A stretch of 64,000 nt of DNA from Phycisphaerae bacterium (GTDB taxonomy: Bacteria; Planctomycetota; Phycisphaerae; UBA1845): positions 25,489 to 89,488 of the forward strand of contig JAJDDT010000073.1 in assembly GCA_029260165.1 (NCBI GenBank), read 5' to 3'. Both the position numbers and the translations under genes were made by a program. Positions 25,373 through 34,150 of the stretch are shown one piece after another. The notes beneath the pieces are model-generated. The model saw only the letters and a list, made by a program, of their open reading frames with translations. It was not told the origin of the DNA and did no database searches. Each line of letters begins with the position of its first letter. Within the stretch, counting starts at the first letter, position 1.

Positions 25373-25831
25373 ATGGCCGCTGCGATGATCATGAAGGAAC
25401 ATTACGACGCGTCTCCTGAGAAGGTGTTCGAGGTGGCGTCCGACTTTCACAACGCCGCCGACAACATTGGTTCGATTACCAAATGCGAGGTCATCACCGA
25501 TGGACCGGTCGGTGTCGGAACCAGGTTTCGCGAAACACGACTGATGTTCAAGCGTGAATGCACTGAGGAGATGGAAGTCGTCGAATTCGATCCGCCGCGA
25601 AGCTATACCCTCGGAGCGGAATCCTGTGGATGCCGATATCGCACACAGCTCCGGTTCACACGCAACGGGAAAGGCACCGACCTTGAATTTCGCTTTGAAG
25701 CACAGCCCCTGACTTTTTTCGCGAAGGTCATGGGTTTCCTGATGAAACCCATGATGAAAACGATGATGAAGGAATGCAGGAAGCACCTTGTCGACTTGAA
25801 AAAAGTGGTCGAGTCTGACGCCGACCATTGA
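25373..25831 (+). CDS. SRPBCC family (START-like) protein
   Basis: A 152-residue cytoplasmic protein with a polyketide cyclase/START-like fold: MKEHYDASPEKVFEVASDFHNAAD at the start, a beta sheet, and the long C-terminal helix (KVMGFLMKPMMKTMMKECRKHLVDLKKVVE). The domain binds hydrophobic ligands in known members; no specific ligand can be named. It follows the DUF1579 gene by 32 bases and ends 7 bases from the oppositely oriented tatC stop. Confidence 0.82.
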   Translation: MAAAMIMKEHYDASPEKVFEVASDFHNAADNIGSITKCEVITDGPVGVGTRFRETRLMFKRECTEEMEVVEFDPPRSYTLGAESCGCRYRTQLRFTRNGKGTDLEFRFEAQPLTFFAKVMGFLMKPMMKTMMKECRKHLVDLKKVVESDADH

Positions 25832-25838
25832 GTCGCGG

Positions 25839-26852
25839 TTACCCCGATGACGCCGGGACGTCGAATCGCCCGGCGAAAAAGAGTCCCGCCTCGAACAGCA
25901 GGTACATTGGTCCTGCCAGGAGAAACTGACTGGCGGGGTCGGGCGGCGTGAGCATGGCTGACGCAACGATGATACCGAAGAGGATGTACCGACGTGCGCG
26001 GGCCATTTCGCGCGCTTCGACGATGCCGGTAGCAGCGAGAAACACGACAAGAACGGGCAGTTGGAACGCGATACCAAACGCGATCGCGAGCGTGAGCGTG
26101 AACGAAACGAAATCCTGCAAGCGATATTGGCTGGCGATGATGCGGTCACCGGTTCCGGGACGGTACGCCGAGACCATGATGCCCTTCTCAGTCTTGATTT
26201 TGGATGCGTTTTCGACGGCGTTGTACCAGACCTGACCAATCCGCGGATCGGGTGGGTCCGCCATGAGGATCGGCATGATCGACGGGTCGGGCGATTCCGA
26301 GTCGGCTGCGTCGGTGGTGAGTTCCGGCGGTGAATCCTCAAAAATCCCAGGAACGCGGATCCCCTGACTAAACTCGATCAATACGCCAAGGACCAACGGC
26401 AGCACGACAAAATACATGAACGCGACACCGGCCGCGAACAGAACGGCTGATATGGGCAGAAACCGTTTTGCGAAACGGCGTTCCCTGGCGTAGAGTCCTG
26501 CGCTGACAAACGTCCACGCTTGATGCATGATCCACGGCATGCTGATGACGATTCCCGCGTAGATGGCGACGCGGATCGCGAGCAGGAACGGCTCGGGTGG
26601 ACTGAGGGACAGAAATTCCGGGCGTTCGCCATGTCGCTGGAGCGCTTCGATGGCCGGCGAGAGGATGATCGCGATGAGATGTTCGACAAAGGCGAATGAA
26701 AGAATGATGGCGATGGTCAACCCGACGAGTGCGCGGATCATGCATTGGCGCAGCTCTTCGAGATGTTCGGTGAGCGGCATCCGAAAAGTGTTGGCCGAAT
26801 CGCCGGTTTCGGAACCGGCAGGATTCGCCTGTGCGTTGGTGTCGTCGGGCAT
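25839..26852 (-). CDS. tatC: Twin-arginine translocase subunit TatC
   Basis: A 337-residue polytopic protein that forms the signal-binding core of the Tat system for folded proteins. The N-terminal motif MPLTEHLEELRQCMIRAL and the helices up to LPISAVLFAAGVAFMYFVVLPLVLGVL are typical. The protein is about 80 residues longer than usual because of an insert of some 65 residues between TM3 and TM4 (EDSPPELTTDAADSESPDPS ... YRPGTGDRIIASQYRLQDF). The start at 26852 was chosen over 26912; the upstream extension lies in the divergent promoter region. No tatA/B gene is adjacent. Confidence 0.93.
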   Translation of the reverse strand: MPDDTNAQANPAGSETGDSANTFRMPLTEHLEELRQCMIRALVGLTIAIILSFAFVEHLIAIILSPAIEALQRHGERPEFLSLSPPEPFLLAIRVAIYAGIVISMPWIMHQAWTFVSAGLYARERRFAKRFLPISAVLFAAGVAFMYFVVLPLVLGVLIEFSQGIRVPGIFEDSPPELTTDAADSESPDPSIMPILMADPPDPRIGQVWYNAVENASKIKTEKGIMVSAYRPGTGDRIIASQYRLQDFVSFTLTLAIAFGIAFQLPVLVVFLAATGIVEAREMARARRYILFGIIVASAMLTPPDPASQFLLAGPMYLLFEAGLFFAGRFDVPASSG

Positions 26853-26893
26853 GACGGGGATTCTAGATTCGGTCCTGTTGAGCGTCAATTTGA

Positions 26894-28486
26894 ATGATGG
26901 TGTTATCGACAATGGCGCGTGATGCGTTTGAAAAATATGTTGAGCGGATGGGGCCTTTCCCCCCGCATTCCGTGAGTTTCGTCGGTACGGGACCCGGCGA
27001 TGCGGGGTTGTTGACGGTGCGTGGTGTCTGCCGGATTCAACAGGCGGATGTCGTGGTTCATGTGGCTGGTGCGTCGCCGTCGTGGCTGGCGTTGGTGCGA
27101 CCGGATGCGCAGATGGTTTCCGCAGCGCGTACCGGCGGATCGAAACGGATCAAGCCGGATGAATTCCTGAATCTCGTCAGTCCGCATGTGAACGCGGGGC
27201 GGCGGGTGGTTCGGTTGAAGAGCGGTGATCCGTTCATGTTCAACCGATGCGAGGAGGAATGCGAAGCGCTGCGCGAGGCGGGGATCGGTGTGGAACTTGT
27301 GCCCGGGGTGACGTCCGGTATCGCCGGACCTGAATACGCCGGGATCGGGGTGACCCGACCGGGGATAGCGGACGCGGTGACGTTGGTGATTGGTTACGAA
27401 GACCCCGAGGGTCCGTCAGCCGGGGTGGACTACGCTCGATTGATTGAGGGGGGCACGGTCGTTGTCTATTTTGGTGAGAAGCATTTGGGGGGTATTTGTC
27501 GACAGATGGTCGCCGGAGGCGCGCCGGCTGACCTGCCGGTGGCGGTGATTACCAATGCGACGCGGGCGGAACAATCGGTCGAGACAGGGACCGTGTCGTC
27601 GTTTTGCGATTCGCCCGGAGTGGTCAAACCATCTGTGATTGTGATCGGTGAGGCGGTGCGGACGCGGGCGACGTTGCAATGGCGGAACAATCTGCCGCTG
27701 GCTGACAAGACGGTTTTAGTAACCAGACCGTCGGAATTGTCAGGTCGCCTGGTGGGTGCGCTAACGGGTGCGGGAGCGGAGGTTCTGGAATCGCCGATGT
27801 TGCAAACACGGCAGATCACCGATGACGCGGTCCTCAGCGAGGCTGTCGCCAACATCGATCGCTATGACTGGGTTGTGCTGACCAGTGTGAATGGCGTGGA
27901 CGCGATGGCGGAACAGCTGCGCGCGGCGGGAATGGATGCTCGAGCGCTTGGCGGGGTGAAACTGGCTGCGATCGGCCCGGCCACGGCGCGCCGACTGGGC
28001 CGATTGTTTCTGACACCCGATCTCGTGCCCGATCGGTATCTGTCCGCCAATCTCGGACGATCGCTGGTCGAACGCGGTGTCGCGGGGACGCGAATCCTGT
28101 TCATTCGCTCGTCCGACGCCAACGACAAACTGCCGCGTATACTGGAGCGGGCTGGTGCCCGTTGTGACGACCTGGTTGGCTATCGAACCCAGGCAGCGAG
28201 TGGCTTGCCGGACGCGCTCGCGGCGCGATTGGCCGACGGCTCGGTCGACTGGATAACGTTCACCAGTCCTTCAACGTTCAGCAACCTCAAATCGTTGATG
28301 GACCAGCGACAAATGACGTGGCACAAGTCCGTTCGCCTCGCGAGTATCGGACCGGTCACCTCGTCCGCGATCCGGGACGCGGGTTTTGAACCGACAATAG
28401 AAGCCGACGAGCACACCACGGACGGGCTTGCCCTGGCGGTGATCAGATGCACGACAGTTCCACCGGGACGAAACCAATCCGTGTAG
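26894..28486 (+). CDS. Uroporphyrinogen-III C-methyltransferase / uroporphyrinogen-III synthase fusion
   Basis: A 530-residue bifunctional tetrapyrrole enzyme. The N-terminal SUMT (CobA) domain has FVGTGPGDAGLLTVRG (about 30), VVRLKSGDPFMFNR and ELVPGVTSGIAGPEYAGIGVT. It methylates uroporphyrinogen III to precorrin-2 with SAM. The C-terminal HemD domain (about 270-515: VLVTRPSELSGRLVGALTGAGAEV, VVLTSVNGVDAM, DWITFTSPSTFSNL) makes uroporphyrinogen III. No other siroheme or cobalamin genes are near. The start is uncertain: ATGs at 26894, 26912 and 26946 are possible. The stop codon and the preceding residues are supplied by a repeat element (see 28482). Confidence 0.92.
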   Translation: MMVLSTMARDAFEKYVERMGPFPPHSVSFVGTGPGDAGLLTVRGVCRIQQADVVVHVAGASPSWLALVRPDAQMVSAARTGGSKRIKPDEFLNLVSPHVNAGRRVVRLKSGDPFMFNRCEEECEALREAGIGVELVPGVTSGIAGPEYAGIGVTRPGIADAVTLVIGYEDPEGPSAGVDYARLIEGGTVVVYFGEKHLGGICRQMVAGGAPADLPVAVITNATRAEQSVETGTVSSFCDSPGVVKPSVIVIGEAVRTRATLQWRNNLPLADKTVLVTRPSELSGRLVGALTGAGAEVLESPMLQTRQITDDAVLSEAVANIDRYDWVVLTSVNGVDAMAEQLRAAGMDARALGGVKLAAIGPATARRLGRLFLTPDLVPDRYLSANLGRSLVERGVAGTRILFIRSSDANDKLPRILERAGARCDDLVGYRTQAASGLPDALAARLADGSVDWITFTSPSTFSNLKSLMDQRQMTWHKSVRLASIGPVTSSAIRDAGFEPTIEADEHTTDGLALAVIRCTTVPPGRNQSV

Positions 28487-28563
28487 CGTCACCCCTTGTG
28501 GGTGACGGGAAAACGAAACGACGTCCGCTTGCAATCGCGCCGCCCACAAGGGGCGACGCTACA
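28482..28563. repeat. Nested inverted-repeat element, copy 2 (82-bp core)
   Basis: The arms tgtagcgtcaccccttgtgg (from 28482) and ccacaaggggcgacgctaca (to 28563) are near-perfect inverted repeats. The centre contains cgaaacgacgtccgcttgca. The outer ends seen in copies 1 and 3 are recognisable only in degenerate form (gatgcacgac at 28446 and catgtccgccgg near 28604). The TAG in the left arm is the stop codon of the upstream cobA-hemD fusion. Confidence 0.85.
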
Positions 28564-28654
28564 GAAAACGCAACAAGACAAACTCACGCGACGCACAACG
28601 ATCATGTCCGCCGGTTCCACTTCGGACCCACGGTGATCCGGTTTGCAACCTGAT

Positions 28655-29071
28655 TCAGCGCGCGTCTAAAAAGGATTGCAGAATGACCTGGGCAGCCAGC
28701 GCGTCGCGACGGTTTTTCTTCTTTTTGCGCGTCAGACCGCTGCCGGCCATGTAGACGTCAGCCTGCTTCGACGAGAGTCGTTCGTCCCAGCAATGAACGA
28801 TCTGGTTCGTCTGCGCTGCGAGGTGTTGGGCAAATTGACGGGTCAGTCTGGCTTGCGGACCTTCGCTGCCGTCCATGTTGAGCGGCAACCCAACAACCCA
28901 TTCGTCAATCTCGTATTCCGCGACGGCGGCGGCGATGGACTCGATCTGCTGAGTCGGGGTTCCCTTACCTGAAATGGCGCACAGCGGCGACGCAAGGGTT
29001 CCCACTGGATCGCTGACAGCCAATCCGATGCGTGCGGTTCCGTAATCGATTCCGGCAAATCGCGTTGGCAT
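28655..29071 (-). CDS. ruvX: Putative Holliday junction resolvase / pre-16S rRNA nuclease RuvX (YqgF)
   Basis: A 138-residue RNase-H-fold protein: GIDYGTARIGLAVSDP at the start, WVVGLPLNMDGSEGPQA in the middle, and the conserved DERLSSKQAD segment. The last part, RRDALAAQVILQSFLD, holds the final conserved Asp. YqgF proteins act in 16S rRNA 5' maturation and are related to junction resolvases. The ATG at 29071 has GGAG five bases upstream; a GTG at 29077 has no such site. Length matches the family. Confidence 0.92.
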   Translation of the reverse strand: MPTRFAGIDYGTARIGLAVSDPVGTLASPLCAISGKGTPTQQIESIAAAVAEYEIDEWVVGLPLNMDGSEGPQARLTRQFAQHLAAQTNQIVHCWDERLSSKQADVYMAGSGLTRKKKKNRRDALAAQVILQSFLDAR

Positions 29072-29114
29072 GTTCACTCCGGTGTCTCATCAGTCCTCAA
29101 TTGACTGAGTGACT

Positions 29115-29230
29115 GGGTGGCCCATGGCTTTAGCCGTGGGGGAGTCGAATCCAAATCAGCAATCGAGTCCCCCACCTCTAAAGAGGTGGGCCACCCATGA
29201 AGGTGGACCACCCATGAAGGTGGACCACCC
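29115..29230. repeat. REP-like inverted hairpin pair with 17-bp tandem units
   Basis: Two 34-base arms (29115-29148 and 29163-29196) are inverted copies of each other. Each arm is itself a hairpin, with stems around ggctttagcc and ctctaaagag, flanked by gggtggccca and ggggga(g/c)tcga. A 17-bp unit ccacccatgaaggtgga then repeats at 29191-29207 and 29208-29224, with a partial third copy. It fills the gap between ruvX and manC and could also act as a bidirectional RNA hairpin. Confidence 0.75.
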
Positions 29231-29268
29231 TCGTGCTGGTGATGCATCAAACCAACCGTCATGAAGCA

Positions 29269-30339
29269 CTAGAGGTACTTCTGGTCGTACCGGTTCTCGA
29301 TCATGGCGACGAGTTCCTTGATGCCCTGCGCGTCGCGTTTGGTGCATATCAGGGTGGCGTCGTTCGAGCGCACGATGACCAGGTCGTTAACCCCGATCGT
29401 CGCGAAAAGATGGTTGTCGTCAGACACGATGATGTTACCGCGAGAGACGAGATTGATGGACTCGGCACCGACAACGACGTTTCCGTCCACGTCACCCCCG
29501 ACGACCTGCTCCAACGCCGTCCACGACCCAACGTCAATCCACTGGCAGTTCATCTCGACGACAAGAACGTTCTCCGCCTTCTCCATCACGGCAAAATCGA
29601 TGGAGATTTTCATCAGTTCCGGGTAGATGCGCTTGAGGACGTCGTCCTTTTGCGGCGTGCTCCATGCCTTGGCGCACTCGGTTAACCCCGCGTAGGAACC
29701 TGGCAGATGTTTCTTGAGCTGATCGAGAATCGTGGCGATCCGCCAGGTGAACATCCCGCTGTTCCAGTAGTACGCACCGCTGGCGACGTATTTCATGGCT
29801 TCGGTGATGTTCGGCTTCTCTGTAAACTGATTCACGTTGTAAACACCGTCCTGAACAGCGCCGCCGCGATGGATATAACCATAACCCGTGTGCGGCCCGC
29901 TCGGTCGGATTCCAAACGTGATCAGATGATCCGGGTGTTTCTCGACGATGTCGAAGGCCAATCCGACCGAACGCGCGAACTGCTCCTGCGGGTTGATGAT
30001 GTGGTCCGCGGTAAAAATGCTCATGCAACCATCCGGATCGCGCTCGTGCAATATCGCAGCAGCCAACCCGATCGCATTCGACGTGTCCCTGCCCGTCGGC
30101 TCACCGAACAGGTTCTCCTTGGGAAGCTCAGGGATGTCCTTTGACACCAGATCGAGGTGTTTCTCGCCGGTGATCACATAAATAGACTCGGGAGGCAGCA
30201 TCGCAGCCAACCGCTCATACGATTCTCGCAGCAGACTGCGACCACCGAACAGCTTCAAGAGTTGTTTCGGACGACCCGACCTGCTCAGAGGCCACAGCCG
30301 CGTCCCGGCTCCACCCGCCATGATGACCGCATGTCTCAT
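29269..30339 (-). CDS. manC: Mannose-1-phosphate guanylyltransferase
   Basis: A 356-residue nucleotidyltransferase making GDP-mannose from GTP and mannose-1-phosphate for polysaccharide or glycan synthesis. The signature MAGGAGTRLWPLSRSGRPKQLL is at the N-terminus, FTADHIINPQEQF gives the metal-binding Asp, and GYGYIHRGG, FTEKPN and YYWNSGMFTW follow. The C-terminal isomerase domain of bifunctional enzymes is absent, so this is the short monofunctional type. It ends before a REP-like element and starts 41 bases from the helicase stop. Confidence 0.93.
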   Translation of the reverse strand: MRHAVIMAGGAGTRLWPLSRSGRPKQLLKLFGGRSLLRESYERLAAMLPPESIYVITGEKHLDLVSKDIPELPKENLFGEPTGRDTSNAIGLAAAILHERDPDGCMSIFTADHIINPQEQFARSVGLAFDIVEKHPDHLITFGIRPSGPHTGYGYIHRGGAVQDGVYNVNQFTEKPNITEAMKYVASGAYYWNSGMFTWRIATILDQLKKHLPGSYAGLTECAKAWSTPQKDDVLKRIYPELMKISIDFAVMEKAENVLVVEMNCQWIDVGSWTALEQVVGGDVDGNVVVGAESINLVSRGNIIVSDDNHLFATIGVNDLVIVRSNDATLICTKRDAQGIKELVAMIENRYDQKYL

Positions 30340-30380
30340 TGTGTCATTCCTTCAAGCTTCCAAACATGGGCGTTGCCATT

Positions 30381-32573
30381 CTACTCGACTTCGTCGAACT
30401 CGACCCGCACCAAACTCGCAAATTCCAACACCCAGCTTTGCTGGTGCCCGTTCTTGAACAAAACATTGACGTGCGTGCGTCTTGCACCGCGGGACATGTC
30501 CTGAATCGCGCCAAGGCCGTGCGTCGGATGTCTCACCAGCGTACCAGGCTCCCATTGCTCGATATCATCCGGTAGTTCACCCGTTCGGGGAGACCACCTC
30601 CGGGACGATCCGCCCGATTCCGAACCGATGCATTCTAACTGATCCTCCGGTATCTCGTCGAGGAAGGAAGATCGACGCATCGATTGAAACGCGCCACGGA
30701 TCATTCGACGGGAGGAACACGACAGGGTCAACCGCTTCATGGCTCGCGTCATTCCGACGAACATCAACCGACGTTCCTCCTCGAGTTCGTCGTCGGACCC
30801 GCCACCACGATTCATCGGCAAAATGTCCTCCTCGGCTGCAACAATGTAGACACACGGAAATTCCAACCCCTTGGCGGCGTGCAACGTCATCAACGTCACA
30901 CCGACTCGTTCACCCTCCACCTTGTCCACATCACCCAGCAGACTCGTATACGACAACCAGTCAACGAGCGTGGCTGACTCGTCGGTGGATTGGTACTCCG
31001 CCGCAGCCGTGACCAGCTCACCGACATTCTGCACGCGCTCGGGTTGAACATCCTCGTCCTGCTTCAGGTCAGCCATCAACCCCGACAGAAGCAGCGTCTG
31101 CTCCAGGGCGACCTGCGGTTTCTCGTCAACGAGCGATTTCATCGATTCCAGAACGTCGGCGAACATTTTCAGCCTGTCCGTCGCACGCTTGAACGCGGTC
31201 TTGTCACGGCACCCAAGGCGTACCGCCTCCAACAAACCGCAACCACGCCTCGCCGCGAACTCCTTAACGCGATCGACCGTCGTTTTGCCAATACCACGCG
31301 CCGGCGTGTTAATGATGCGTTCGATTGCAACATCGTCAGCAGGGTTCAGGATGACGCGCAGATAGGCCAACACATCCCTGATCTCCTTCCGCGCATAAAA
31401 GGCCGTCCCACGCGCAACGCGATAAGGAACTCCCCCCCGCAACAGTTGCTCCTCGAATCCCCGACTGATCGAGTTGATGCGATAAAAAATCGCAAAATCA
31501 CCCGGCGAGTGGCCCTGCTCTATCAGGGAAGCGATTTCCTGAACAACCGTTCGCGCCTCGTCCGACGCTTCCTCAACCGCAATGACGCGCACCTGCGCAC
31601 CGTCGTCGTTGTCCGTCCATAGCGACTTTTCTTTCCGCTGCGCGTTACCGGCAATAACCGCATCCGCCACCGCAAGAATGCGCTTGCTCGACCGAAAATT
31701 CTGCTCCAGTCGCACAACCGGTGCGTCGGGATAATCCTGCTCAAACGACAAAATGTTCTGAATGTCCGCGCCCCGCCACGCATAGATCGACTGATCCGGG
31801 TCACCGGTCACGAACAGATTGCGATGCGTTTGGGCCAGCAGATTGGCGATGCGATATTGGGCGACGTTCGTGTCCTGATACTCGTCGACCAGAACATACC
31901 GATAGCGATCCTGAAGGTCTTCCGCCACAGCCTCGTTGTTACCAATCAGCACCGCCGCCTTGAACAGCAGATCATCGAAATCAAGCCCCTGATTCGACGC
32001 GAGGAGTTCCTCATACACCCCGTAAACCCGCGCAACGGTCTGCTCGACGAAATCCACCGCATCGTCCGCCATCGCCTGCGGACTGATCATCGCATTTTTC
32101 GCCCGACCGATCCGCTGATCGATCATCCCGGGCGAGAAGTTGGCCGTACTAAGACCCGCCGATCCAATCGCCTGTTTGACCAGTTGTCTTCGATCGGGCT
32201 GATCAAAAATCGTGAAATTCGGCGCGAGACCAGCCACCGCGTGGTATCTGCGCAAAACGCGAACGCAAAGCGAGTGAAACGTGCAAACCGTCATCCCGTC
32301 GTGGTCACCCAACGCCGAAATCCGCTCCTGCATCTCGCTCGCAGCTTTGTTCGTAAACGTGATTGCAAGAACATGCCAGGGCTTTGTGACCGTCGTCGCC
32401 AAACGGGAGGCACGACGTGTGATGACGCGCGTCTTACCGCTGCCCGGACCCGCCAACACCAGCGCAGGCCCGTCGGTATGTTCGACCGCCCGCCGTTGCG
32501 GCTCGGTCAATCCGTCGAGCAGCCCATCGGATTTGTCCGCGACGTTGTACCCGAATGAAAAATCGTCCGACAT
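30381..32573 (-). CDS. UvrD/PcrA-type superfamily 1 DNA helicase
   Basis: A 730-residue ATP-dependent 3'-5' helicase. Motifs in order: Q-motif LTEPQRRAVEH, Walker A AGPGSGKTRVITRRA, motif Ib FTNKAASEMQER, DEYQDTN (motif II), GDPDQSIYAWRGA (III), LEQNFRSSKRIL (IV), VTLMTLHAAKGLEFPCVYIV (V) and EEERRLMFVGMTRAMKRL (VI). The C-terminus carries the PcrA-like WEPGTLVRHPTHGLG element thought to bind RNA polymerase. The start at 32573 avoids an implausible upstream extension. It acts in nucleotide excision repair and in clearing stalled transcription or recombination intermediates in known relatives. Confidence 0.93.
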   Translation of the reverse strand: MSDDFSFGYNVADKSDGLLDGLTEPQRRAVEHTDGPALVLAGPGSGKTRVITRRASRLATTVTKPWHVLAITFTNKAASEMQERISALGDHDGMTVCTFHSLCVRVLRRYHAVAGLAPNFTIFDQPDRRQLVKQAIGSAGLSTANFSPGMIDQRIGRAKNAMISPQAMADDAVDFVEQTVARVYGVYEELLASNQGLDFDDLLFKAAVLIGNNEAVAEDLQDRYRYVLVDEYQDTNVAQYRIANLLAQTHRNLFVTGDPDQSIYAWRGADIQNILSFEQDYPDAPVVRLEQNFRSSKRILAVADAVIAGNAQRKEKSLWTDNDDGAQVRVIAVEEASDEARTVVQEIASLIEQGHSPGDFAIFYRINSISRGFEEQLLRGGVPYRVARGTAFYARKEIRDVLAYLRVILNPADDVAIERIINTPARGIGKTTVDRVKEFAARRGCGLLEAVRLGCRDKTAFKRATDRLKMFADVLESMKSLVDEKPQVALEQTLLLSGLMADLKQDEDVQPERVQNVGELVTAAAEYQSTDESATLVDWLSYTSLLGDVDKVEGERVGVTLMTLHAAKGLEFPCVYIVAAEEDILPMNRGGGSDDELEEERRLMFVGMTRAMKRLTLSCSSRRMIRGAFQSMRRSSFLDEIPEDQLECIGSESGGSSRRWSPRTGELPDDIEQWEPGTLVRHPTHGLGAIQDMSRGARRTHVNVLFKNGHQQSWVLEFASLVRVEFDEVE

Positions 32574-32641
32574 GTCAACTGGTATATCCTGCGTACAAAT
32601 GACGGTCAAAACCGAACCGGACCGGAGCGTTCCCAATCTGA

Positions 32642-32705
32642 TGTAGCGTCACCCCTTGTGGGTGACAGGAAAACCAAACCATGCGGGTTTGTCCTGACCG
32701 CTACA
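32642..32705. repeat. Nested inverted-repeat element, shortened copy
   Basis: The left arm tgtagcgtcaccccttgtgg is intact (from 32642), but the right arm is reduced to cgctaca (32699-32705), giving 64 instead of 82 bases. It lies between the helicase start and the sigma-54 activator stop and appears to be an internally deleted copy. Confidence 0.65.
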
Positions 32706-32722
32706 CTTGCAATGAAACCGCT

Positions 32723-34102
32723 CTACGTGATCCCGTAATCCTTCAACTTGCGATACAACGTCCGCGCGCCGATCTTCAAAATCGCAGCCGCCCGCTCACG
32801 ATTCCCCCCCGTCAGTTTCAACGTGTTGAGAATATGAATCTTCTCAACATCCGCCATGCTCAACCCGGTCAGACTCGGTATCCCCACCGCGACAATATCG
32901 GTACTACCACTGATGTTTTCGGGCAGATCCTCCACCTCCAACATCTCCCCCTCCGCCTCAACAACCATCCGCTCGACCACATTGCGAAGCTCACGAACAT
33001 TCCCCCGCCAACTGTGATTGGTCATCTTGCGAAGCGCTTCGGGCGAAATCCCCTTGATACTCCGACCGTTCTCAGCGTTGGCGATCTCCACAAAATGTCG
33101 AATCAAAAGCGGAATATCCTCACGCCGCTGACGAAGCGAAGGCAACCGTATCGCACCATGCGCGTGCAGGCGATAAAACAGGTCCTCGCGAAACCCACCC
33201 TTCTCCACAAGCTCTGAAAGATCGTGATGTGTCGCAGCCACGAATCGAACATCGACATGGCGAACCTCGTTCGACCCGACCCGCATCACCTCCCCGTTTT
33301 CCAACGTACGAAGAATTTTCGCCTGCACGTTTCGAGACATGTCGCCGACTTCATCTAGGAAAACCGTCCCCCCGTCAGCCGATTCCACCAGGCCCTTGCG
33401 ATCACCAAACGCCCCCGTAAACGATCCCTTCACATGCCCGAACAGCTCACTCTCCGCAAGGGTATCGCTCAACGCAGCAACGTTGACAACCTGAAAAAGT
33501 TTGCCCGCACGCGGCGAGTTGCGGTGGATCGCGCTGGCGATCAGTTCCTTGCCGGTCCCCGTTTCCCCGACGATCAGAATAGTGCTCTTGGTCGGCGCAA
33601 TTTTGGTCACACGGCGAATCTCACGGGCCAGCAACTCACTGGTTCCGATCAGACCCTCAAAATTAAACGCCTCCCCAAGACGCTCGCGCATCAGCCGATC
33701 CTGACGCTGGACCAACGCCTTTTTCGAGGCACCCTCCACCGATCGGCAGATCGCCTTCACCTCACCAGGCTCGGTTAAATAATCAAAAGCGCGATGCGAA
33801 CTGATCGGACTGAGCGCGGATCGGGCATCATCCACACTGTCCGCCTCGGAAACCACGACAACCTCCGTTTCCGGAGACTGTTCCTTGGTCCTGCGCAAAA
33901 TCTCAAGCCCGTCGATTCCATCGTCGGCATGTTGCACCGCCACCACAACGTCCGGCGGACGCTGCCTGACGCTCTCGACGGCATCCCGGCTGGTATGAAC
34001 GACCTTGCAAACGTGACCCGCGTCGCGAAGACCGTCGACCAGAGACGCACTCCCCCCCTCGTCCGAATCCACTATCAGGACGAATGCCTTTTCCTTTCCC
34101 AT
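32723..34102 (-). CDS. Sigma-54-dependent activator with degenerate receiver domain
   Basis: A 459-residue NtrC-family protein. The receiver domain (1-125) keeps the acidic pocket (LIVDSDE), but the position of the phosphoacceptor Asp falls in VVVAVQHADDGIDG with no Asp in register, and the conserved Lys is Glu111 (YLTEP). The AAA+ domain has GETGTGKE (179-186), GSFTGA (226-231; usually GAFTGA) and Walker B VFLDEVGD. The C-terminal Fis-type HTH (AAAILKIGARTLYRKLKDYG) binds DNA. It should activate RpoN promoters without conventional phosphorylation. It starts 48 bases after the pnp stop. No histidine kinase gene is adjacent. Confidence 0.9.
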   Translation of the reverse strand: MGKEKAFVLIVDSDEGGSASLVDGLRDAGHVCKVVHTSRDAVESVRQRPPDVVVAVQHADDGIDGLEILRRTKEQSPETEVVVVSEADSVDDARSALSPISSHRAFDYLTEPGEVKAICRSVEGASKKALVQRQDRLMRERLGEAFNFEGLIGTSELLAREIRRVTKIAPTKSTILIVGETGTGKELIASAIHRNSPRAGKLFQVVNVAALSDTLAESELFGHVKGSFTGAFGDRKGLVESADGGTVFLDEVGDMSRNVQAKILRTLENGEVMRVGSNEVRHVDVRFVAATHHDLSELVEKGGFREDLFYRLHAHGAIRLPSLRQRREDIPLLIRHFVEIANAENGRSIKGISPEALRKMTNHSWRGNVRELRNVVERMVVEAEGEMLEVEDLPENISGSTDIVAVGIPSLTGLSMADVEKIHILNTLKLTGGNRERAAAILKIGARTLYRKLKDYGIT

Positions 34103-34150
34103 GGTCAGGCTATTCTAACATCACTGCCGCAGGGACACACGGCTCCGACG

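Noticed and set aside
26852..26912. Longer TatC start at 26912.
   Set aside because: It would overlap the divergent start of the cobA-hemD fusion and adds residues not seen in TatC proteins.
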